Shown here: positions 58,032 through 64,000 of the stretch, piece by piece | Numbering within the stretch: the first letter of the stretch is position 1 | Layout of the letters: each line of letters begins with the position of its first letter | Assembly: GCF_002741075.1 (NCBI RefSeq) | Contig: NZ_CP016634.1 | Location: forward strand, 822,501-886,500 | Origin: Pseudomonas putida | GTDB taxonomy: Bacteria > Pseudomonadota > Gammaproteobacteria > Pseudomonadales > Pseudomonadaceae | DNA: 64,000 bases | Direction: 5' to 3' | Made by a program: the position numbers and the translations under genes | The notes under the pieces: model-generated | The model's database searches: none | What the model was told of the DNA's origin: nothing | Seen by the model: the letters and a program-made list of their open reading frames with translations, nothing else

Positions 58032-59702
58032 ATGAGTCAACCAAGCTACACCCGCGGTCGTCAGGACCGCCCGTTGTTGACCCTGACCATCGGCCAGGCC
58101 TTCGATGCCACCGCGGCCCGCCACCCCGACGGCGAAGCCTTGGTCGTTCGCCACCAAGGGCAGCGCTACAGCTGGCGGCAACTGGCCGAGGCCGTCGATG
58201 GCCATGCCCGGGCGCTGATGGCGCTGGGTGTGCAGGTGGGCGATCGGGTCGGGATCTGGGCACCCAACTGTGCCCAGTGGTGCATCCTGCAATTGGCCAG
58301 CGCCAAGGTCGGTGCGATCCTGGTCAACATCAACCCGGCCTACCGGGTCGGTGAGCTGGAGTACGTGCTGCGCCAGTCCGGGTGCAGCTGGCTGGTGTGT
58401 GCCGATGCCTTCAAGACCTCCGACTACCACGCCATGCTGCTGGACTTGGCCCCTGAACTGCGCACCAGCACGCCCGGTCAGCTGACCTGCGAGCGGCTGC
58501 CTGCGCTGCGCGGGGTGATCAGCCTTGCCGCCAACCCGCCGGCTGGCTTCCTGCCGTGGGCTCGCCTGAGCGAGCGGGCAGGGCAGACCGACCTTGCCGC
58601 CTACGCGGCCCGTCAGCGCAGCCTGCAGTTCGACCAGCCGGTGAACATCCAGTACACCTCCGGCACCACCGGCGCGCCCAAGGGGGCCACGCTCAGCCAC
58701 TACAACATCCTCAACAATGGCTACATGGTCGGTGCAAGCCTGGGCCTGACGGCACAGGACCGCATGGTGATCCCCGTGCCGCTGTACCACTGCTTCGGCA
58801 TGGTCATGGCCAACCTGGGCTGCATCACCCATGGCTGCACCATGATCTACCCCAACGATGCCTTCGACCCGGGCCTGACCCTGCAGGCCGTGGCCGAGGA
58901 GCGCGCGAGCATTCTCTATGGCGTGCCGACCATGTTCATCGCCATGCTCGATCACCCCGGTCGTGCCGATCTGGACCTTTCCAGTCTGCGCAGCGGCATC
59001 ATGGCCGGGGCCACCTGCCCGATCGAAGTGATGCGCCGGGTGATCGAGCAGATGCACATGGCCCAGGTGCAGATCGCCTACGGCATGACCGAGACCAGCC
59101 CCGTGTCACTGCAGACCGGCCCAGACGACGAGCTGGAGCTGCGCGTGACCACGGTCGGACGCACCCAGCCACAGCTGGAAAGCAAGCTGGTGGACGAGCA
59201 CGGCAACATCGTCCCACGTGGCGAAATCGGCGAGCTGTGCACACGCGGCTACAGCGTGATGCTCGGCTACTGGAACAACGCGCAAGCGACCCAGGACGCC
59301 ATCGATCCTGCCGGCTGGATGCATTCGGGCGACGTGGCGGTGATGGACGAGCAGGGTTACGTGCGCATCGTTGGACGCAACAAGGACATGATCATCCGCG
59401 GGGGCGAGAACATCTACCCGCGCGAGCTGGAGGAGTTCTTCTATACCCACCCGGCGGTGGCCGATGCCCAGGTGATCGGCATTCCCTGCAGTCGCTACGG
59501 CGAAGAAGTGGTGGCCTGGATCAAGCTGCACCCCGGGCACAGCGTAACGGCCGAGGAGCTACAGGGCTGGTGCAAGGCGCGTATCGCTCATTTCAAGGTG
59601 CCGCGCCATTACCGCTTCGTCGAGGAGTTCCCGATGACGGTGACCGGGAAGGTGCAGAAGTTCCGCATGCGCGAGATCAGCATCGCCGAGATCAATCTGT
59701 AA
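58032..59702 (+). CDS. AMP-binding medium/branched-chain acyl-CoA synthetase
   Basis: 556 residues. AMP-binding motif IQYTSGTTGAPKGATLSHYN, PVPLYHCFGMVM, AYGMTETSPVS, and the C-terminal FPMTVTGKVQKFRMRE. The family activates medium-chain or branched fatty acids. Shared operators and divergent position with liuABCD suggest isovalerate or a similar short branched acid as substrate, though this is an inference. The ATG at 58032 lies behind aaggga (58020-58026). Confidence 0.93.
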   Translation: MSQPSYTRGRQDRPLLTLTIGQAFDATAARHPDGEALVVRHQGQRYSWRQLAEAVDGHARALMALGVQVGDRVGIWAPNCAQWCILQLASAKVGAILVNINPAYRVGELEYVLRQSGCSWLVCADAFKTSDYHAMLLDLAPELRTSTPGQLTCERLPALRGVISLAANPPAGFLPWARLSERAGQTDLAAYAARQRSLQFDQPVNIQYTSGTTGAPKGATLSHYNILNNGYMVGASLGLTAQDRMVIPVPLYHCFGMVMANLGCITHGCTMIYPNDAFDPGLTLQAVAEERASILYGVPTMFIAMLDHPGRADLDLSSLRSGIMAGATCPIEVMRRVIEQMHMAQVQIAYGMTETSPVSLQTGPDDELELRVTTVGRTQPQLESKLVDEHGNIVPRGEIGELCTRGYSVMLGYWNNAQATQDAIDPAGWMHSGDVAVMDEQGYVRIVGRNKDMIIRGGENIYPRELEEFFYTHPAVADAQVIGIPCSRYGEEVVAWIKLHPGHSVTAEELQGWCKARIAHFKVPRHYRFVEEFPMTVTGKVQKFRMREISIAEINL

Positions 59703-59751
59703 CCGATTTTCGGTATCCCTCATTCCTTGGGCGCAACGGTCTTGCCCCGTG

Positions 59752-59787
59752 GCGATTGCTTCGCGGGTAAACCCGCTCCCACAAGGA
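59752..59787 (+). repeat. REP element
   Basis: The sequence gcttcgcgggtaaacccgctcccacaagg is a complete REP downstream of the synthetase gene. Confidence 0.88.
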
Positions 59788-59907
59788 CCGCGTGAGTCTT
59801 GAGAACGACGCAATCCCGGTGGGAGCCGGCGCAGGCTTCGGTGTCATTCAGAGCACCGCCGCCGCGCCGCTCCCGCTGTCCATACCGTGCTTGTCACATG
59901 ACCTTGT

Positions 59908-60075
59908 CTATCCTTTGCCTTTCACCGGTGGCTCCTCGCTCGGCGGATCCCCCACGGTCGGCGGCACGGTCGGTTTGATCGGCAGCTCGTCCGGCTCCTC
60001 CTCCGGCAAAGGCGGTGGCAGGGTCGGGTCGTCGATGTTCGGGTCGGGCGTCTCCGGTGGAATGGGAATGTTCAT
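59908..60075 (-). CDS. proline-rich acidic micro-protein, 55 aa
   Basis: Starts at the ATG at 60075, eight bases behind ggagg: MNIPIPPETPDPNIDD..., rich in Pro (about a third), Glu and Asp, ending in PPVKGKG. It cannot fold as a globular domain and is probably an extended linker-like peptide. Codon bias fits the genome and it has a strong binding site, so it is probably real. It is divergent from glgE with a 137-base shared region. Function unknown. Confidence 0.6.
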   Translation of the reverse strand: MNIPIPPETPDPNIDDPTLPPPLPEEEPDELPIKPTVPPTVGDPPSEEPPVKGKG

Positions 60076-60212
60076 GGCCAGGCCTCCCATGGGAATCAAG
60101 CGTCGTTGCAGGCTTTGACTTCGCCGTGCACCGTTCGCTCATTTTTTTTGAACCCCAGGCAGCGCCCGCGGCTCTGAACCCTTACCGCCACTGCAAAAGG
60201 GAGCATGGTTCG

Positions 60213-62231
60213 ATGTCCGGAAATGAGCCGTTCGACAGCGTGCCCATGGCCAACGATCACCCGGATCAGGCCCTGAGCCTATCCCAGGCGCTGCTGGCGC
60301 CGCGTATCGTGGTCGAAGACACGCAACCGGTGCTGGATGCTGGCACTTTCGCCACCAAGGCGGTACGTGGCCAGCGCGTGGCGGTGAGCAGCAAGGTCTA
60401 CAGCGATGGCCATGACCGTCTGGCGGTGGTCCTGCACTGGCGCCAGTCCCACAGCCGGCGCTGGCATACCGTGCCCATGCACTCACCTGGCAACGACCTG
60501 TGGCTCGCCGAGTTCACGCCGCTCGAACTGGGCCTGCACCTGTTCAGCATCGAGGCCTGGATCGACCCCTTCGCCACCTACTGCCACGACCTTGAGAAGA
60601 AGTACCACGCCGGTGTCGACATCACGCTCGAACTGGAGGAGGGCCGATTGCTGCTGGGCAAGGGGATCGAGCGCAGCAGTGGCCCGCTGCACGAGCAGCT
60701 CGAACAGCTCCAGCAACGCCTGCCGTCACTGACAGCCGATGACCAGGTGGCGCTGTTGCTGCACCCCGGCACCGCTGCGCTGATGGTCGACGCCGAGCAC
60801 CGCAGCTACCTGACCCGCAGTGCCGAGTTCCCCGTGGATGTGGACCGCGAGCAGGCCCTGTTCGCCAGTTGGTACGAACTCTTTCCGCGTTCGATCACCG
60901 ACAGCGCCGAGCGCCATGGCACCTTCAACGACGTGCACCAGCGTCTGCCGATGATCCGTGACATGGGTTTCGACGTGCTGTACTTCCCGCCCATCCACCC
61001 CATTGGCGCCAAGCACCGCAAGGGCCGTAACAATGCCTTGCAGGCCGAGCCGGGTGATCCAGGCAGCCCCTATGCCATCGGCAGCCCCGAAGGCGGCCAC
61101 GATGCCATCCACCCGCAGTTGGGCAGCCGCGAGGATTTTCGTCGCCTGGTGGCCGCTGCCGCCGAGCATGGCCTTGAGATCGCCCTGGACTTCGCCATCC
61201 AGTGTTCCCAGGACCACCCCTGGCTGAGCGAGCATCCCGGCTGGTTCAGCTGGCGCCCCGACGGCACCATCCGCTACGCCGAGAACCCGCCGAAAAAGTA
61301 CCAGGACATCGTCAATGTAGACTTCTATGCCGCCGAGGCCGTGCCCTCCTTGTGGCTGGCTTTGCGTGACGTGGTGGTCGGCTGGGTCGAGGAGGGCGTG
61401 CGCACCTTCCGCGTCGACAACCCGCACACCAAGCCGCTGCCATTTTGGCAATGGCTGATCGCCAATGTGCGCAGCCGCTACCCGGATGTGATCTTCCTCG
61501 CCGAGGCCTTCACCCGTCCGGCGATGATGGCGCGCCTAGGCAAGGTCGGCTACGCCCAGAGCTACACCTACTTCACCTGGCGCAATACCAAGCAGGAGCT
61601 GCGCGAGTACTTCCAGCAGCTCAATCAGCCGCCCTGGTGCCACTGCTACCGGCCGAACTTCTTCGTCAACACGCCGGACATCAACCCCTATTTCCTGCAG
61701 ACCTCCGGGCGCGCCGGTTTTCTGATCCGCGCCGCCCTGGCGACCATGGGGTCGGGGCTGTGGGGCATGTATTCGGGTTTCGAGTTGTGCGAAGGCACGC
61801 CGCTGCCGGGCAAGGAGGAATACCTGGATTCGGAGAAGTACGAAATCCGCCCACGGGACTTCACCCAGCCCGGCAACATCATCGCCGAGATCGCCCAGCT
61901 CAACCGCATCCGCCGGCAGAACCGCGCATTGCAGACCCACCTGGGCGTCGAGTTCTTCAACTGCTGGAACGACAACATCCTGTATTTCGCCAAGCGCACG
62001 CCCGAGCGCGACAACTACATCCTGGTGGCCATCAGCCTCGATCCCTACAACGCCCAGCAGGCGCACTTCGAACTGCCGCTGTGGGAGCTGGGCCTGGACG
62101 ACAACGCCGACACCCTCGGCGAGGACCTGATGAACGGCCACCGCTGGACCTGGCACGGCAAGACCCAGTGGATGCGTATCGAGCCCTGGCATCTGCCGTT
62201 CGGCATCTGGCGAATCGAAAAAGCCCATTAG
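60213..62231 (+). CDS. glgE: alpha-1,4-glucan:maltose-1-phosphate maltosyltransferase
   Basis: GH13 enzyme that extends alpha-glucan with maltose-1-phosphate. 672 residues. An N-terminal beta-sandwich domain (about 40-140), then the catalytic barrel with DVLYFPPIHPIGAKHRKGRNN, nucleophile Asp in TFRVDNPHTKPLPFWQWL, acid/base Glu in VIFLAEAFTRP, and NTPDINP. The start at 60213 (MSGNEPFD) follows aaaggga. Directly followed by treS, as in other GlgE operons, so trehalose is its route of entry. Confidence 0.95.
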   Translation: MSGNEPFDSVPMANDHPDQALSLSQALLAPRIVVEDTQPVLDAGTFATKAVRGQRVAVSSKVYSDGHDRLAVVLHWRQSHSRRWHTVPMHSPGNDLWLAEFTPLELGLHLFSIEAWIDPFATYCHDLEKKYHAGVDITLELEEGRLLLGKGIERSSGPLHEQLEQLQQRLPSLTADDQVALLLHPGTAALMVDAEHRSYLTRSAEFPVDVDREQALFASWYELFPRSITDSAERHGTFNDVHQRLPMIRDMGFDVLYFPPIHPIGAKHRKGRNNALQAEPGDPGSPYAIGSPEGGHDAIHPQLGSREDFRRLVAAAAEHGLEIALDFAIQCSQDHPWLSEHPGWFSWRPDGTIRYAENPPKKYQDIVNVDFYAAEAVPSLWLALRDVVVGWVEEGVRTFRVDNPHTKPLPFWQWLIANVRSRYPDVIFLAEAFTRPAMMARLGKVGYAQSYTYFTWRNTKQELREYFQQLNQPPWCHCYRPNFFVNTPDINPYFLQTSGRAGFLIRAALATMGSGLWGMYSGFELCEGTPLPGKEEYLDSEKYEIRPRDFTQPGNIIAEIAQLNRIRRQNRALQTHLGVEFFNCWNDNILYFAKRTPERDNYILVAISLDPYNAQQAHFELPLWELGLDDNADTLGEDLMNGHRWTWHGKTQWMRIEPWHLPFGIWRIEKAH

Positions 62232-62244
62232 AAAGGCGTCCCCA

Positions 62245-62316
62245 GTGGGAGCGGGTTCACCCGCGAATGCGCCAGCAGGAGCACCACCTGTATTCGCAGG
62301 TAAACCCGTTCCCACA
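62245..62316. repeat. REP pair between glgE and treS
   Basis: Two REP units, gtgggagcgggttcacccgcg.. (from 62245) and tattcgcaggtaaacccgttcccac (62291-62315), in inverted orientation form a BIME in the glgE-treS gap. Confidence 0.85.
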
Positions 62317-62370
62317 AGCGCCACCGGACAACACCGTTGCAAGCTGAATCCGAATTGAAAGGAGTCGCCC

Positions 62371-64000
62371 ATGGCCAAGCGTTCCCGCCCACAAGCCTTC
62401 ATCGACGACCCGCTGTGGTACAAGGACGCAGTGATCTACCAGCTGCACATCAAGTCCTTCTTCGACTCGAACAATGACGGCATCGGTGATTTCGCCGGGT
62501 TGATCGGCAAGCTCGACTACATCGCCGAGCTGGGCGTCAACACCCTCTGGCTGTTGCCGTTCTACCCCTCGCCACGGCGCGATGATGGCTACGACATCGC
62601 CGAGTACAAGGCCGTGCACAGCGACTACGGCACCCTCGCCGATGCCCGTCGCTTCATCGCCGAGGCCCACAAGCGCGGCCTGCGGGTGATCACGGAGCTG
62701 GTCATCAACCACACCAGCGACCAGCACCCTTGGTTCCAGCGTGCCCGCCATGCCAAGCGTGGCAGCAAGGCTCGGGACTTCTACGTCTGGTCGGACGACG
62801 ACCAGAAGTACGATGGCACGCGGATCATCTTCCTGGACACCGAGAAGTCCAACTGGACCTGGGACCCGGTCGCCGGCCAGTACTTCTGGCACCGCTTCTA
62901 TTCGCACCAGCCGGACTTGAACTTCGACAATCCGCAGGTGATGAAGGCCGTGATCGGCGTCATGCGCTTCTGGCTCGACCTGGGTGTCGACGGCCTGCGT
63001 CTGGATGCGATCCCTTACCTGATCGAGCGCGACGGCACCAACAACGAGAACCTCCCCGAGACCCATGACGTGCTCAAGGCGATCCGCGCGGAGATCGATG
63101 CCAACTACCCCGACCGCATGCTGCTGGCCGAGGCCAACCAGTGGCCCGAGGATACCCGGCCGTACTTTGGCGAAGGCGATGGCGATGAATGCCACATGGC
63201 GTTCCACTTCCCGCTGATGCCGCGCATGTACATGGCCCTGGCCATGGAGGACCGCTTCCCGATCACCGACATCCTGCGCCAGACCCCGGAAATCCCAGCC
63301 AACTGCCAATGGGCGATCTTCCTGCGCAACCACGATGAGCTCACCCTGGAAATGGTCACCGACCGTGAGCGCGACTATCTGTGGAACTACTACGCCGAAG
63401 ACCGCCGTGCCCGCATCAACCTCGGCATCCGCCGGCGTCTGGCGCCGCTGTTGCAGCGTGATCGCCGGCGCATCGAGCTGCTCACCAGTCTGCTGCTGTC
63501 GATGCCCGGTACGCCGACCCTGTATTACGGCGATGAGCTGGGCATGGGCGACAACATCTACCTGGGCGACCGCGATGGAGTGCGCACGCCCATGCAGTGG
63601 TCGCCGGACCGCAACGGCGGGTTCTCCCGCGCCGACCCGCAGCGCCTGGTGTTGCCGCCGATCATGGACCCGCTCTACGGCTACCAGACCGTCAACGTCG
63701 AGGCCCAGTCCCACGACCCGCACTCGCTGCTCAATTGGAACCGCCGCCTGCTGGCCGTGCGCAAGCAGCAAAAGGCCTTTGGTCGCGGCACCCTGAAGAT
63801 GCTCACCCCCAGCAATCGACGCATTCTCGCTTACTTGCGCGAGTACACCGATGCCGAGGGCAACAGCGAAATCGTCCTGTGCGTGGCCAACGTCTCGCGT
63901 GCCGCCCAGGCCGCCGAGCTGGAGCTGTCCGCTTACGCCGACAAGGTGCCGGTGGAGATGCTCGGCGGCAGCGCCTTCCCGCCCATCGGCCAGTTGCCGT
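62371..64000 (+). CDS. treS: trehalose synthase (maltose alpha-D-glucosyltransferase), 5' part
   Basis: The first 543 codons of a GH13 TreS; the gene runs off the window. It interconverts maltose and trehalose. Features are WYKDAVIYQLHIKSFFDSNNDGIGDF, VINHTSDQHPWFQ, DGLRLDAIPYLIER with the nucleophile Asp, MLLAEANQWPE with the acid/base Glu, and FLRNHDELTLEMV. In Pseudomonas TreS is often fused to a C-terminal maltokinase domain, which would provide the substrate of GlgE; that part is not visible here. The ATG at 62371 follows aaaggag. Confidence 0.95.
   Translation, partial: MAKRSRPQAFIDDPLWYKDAVIYQLHIKSFFDSNNDGIGDFAGLIGKLDYIAELGVNTLWLLPFYPSPRRDDGYDIAEYKAVHSDYGTLADARRFIAEAHKRGLRVITELVINHTSDQHPWFQRARHAKRGSKARDFYVWSDDDQKYDGTRIIFLDTEKSNWTWDPVAGQYFWHRFYSHQPDLNFDNPQVMKAVIGVMRFWLDLGVDGLRLDAIPYLIERDGTNNENLPETHDVLKAIRAEIDANYPDRMLLAEANQWPEDTRPYFGEGDGDECHMAFHFPLMPRMYMALAMEDRFPITDILRQTPEIPANCQWAIFLRNHDELTLEMVTDRERDYLWNYYAEDRRARINLGIRRRLAPLLQRDRRRIELLTSLLLSMPGTPTLYYGDELGMGDNIYLGDRDGVRTPMQWSPDRNGGFSRADPQRLVLPPIMDPLYGYQTVNVEAQSHDPHSLLNWNRRLLAVRKQQKAFGRGTLKMLTPSNRRILAYLREYTDAEGNSEIVLCVANVSRAAQAAELELSAYADKVPVEMLGGSAFPPIGQLP

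Overview
The window is about 64 kb of GC-rich DNA with dense genes and strong G/C codon bias. Gene content, gene order and protein sequences point to a Pseudomonas chromosome, most likely the P. putida group. Supporting markers are oprI, a PrrF iron-responsive sRNA, the GntR-prpBC-acnD-prpF-prpD cluster, cysB facing cysH, the liu leucine cluster, and many REP elements with core gcgggttnacccgcg. No prophage, integron, CRISPR array or large island is visible. The only recognisable transposon trace is a broken IS256-type transposase.

Layout. 0-8.5 kb: a cut gene end, a structured untranslated stretch with a small ORF, greB, the IS256 remnant, an ABC exporter (ybbP/ybbA) divergent from esterase tesA, a small unknown gene, an L,D-transpeptidase, oprI and a small acetyltransferase. 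8.5-18 kb: aroF, panE-like reductase, universal stress protein, cysB, cysH, pabB, then a three-gene cluster (retropepsin-like protease, inactive transglutaminase with 7 TM helices, RimK-like ATP-grasp ligase). 18.4-26.9 kb: the 2-methylcitrate operon behind its GntR regulator, facing acnB (27.0-29.6 kb). 30-39 kb: DUF1289 protein, queD, a patatin-like enzyme, a PepSY/PepSY/response regulator/histidine kinase operon, an HPP-CBS membrane protein behind a possible attenuator, a LysR regulator and divergent prpE. 39-48.5 kb: zapE, then phnW-phnX-aldehyde dehydrogenase-chemoreceptor-acsA and a DUF465 protein. 49-52 kb: tRNA-Gln, an M14 carboxypeptidase, a micro-ORF resembling sigma region 4, prrF with its Fur box, a DUF6124 protein and a LexA-like repressor. 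52.2-59.7 kb: liuABCD and a divergent acyl-CoA synthetase around two perfect operators. 59.9-64 kb: a proline-rich microprotein, glgE and the 5' part of treS.

How the genes work together. The window is rich in short-chain acyl-CoA metabolism. PrpE makes propionyl-CoA, which PrpC, AcnD/PrpF, PrpD and PrpB convert to pyruvate and succinate. AcsA makes acetyl-CoA. LiuABCD degrade isovaleryl-CoA from leucine. PhnW, PhnX, the aldehyde dehydrogenase and AcsA would together take 2-aminoethylphosphonate to acetyl-CoA plus phosphate. AcnB serves the TCA cycle. GlgE and TreS belong to trehalose/alpha-glucan metabolism.

The items most worth a second look are the imperfect 135-bp inverted repeat upstream of acnB, the 37-codon upstream ORF carrying a terminator hairpin before the HPP-CBS gene, the phosphonate-to-acetyl-CoA block with a chemoreceptor inside it, the Fur-box micro-ORF next to prrF, and the structured stretch near position 300-440. 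I found no clear-cut unknown defence or mobile system. All similarity statements come from recognising families by eye; no database search was run.
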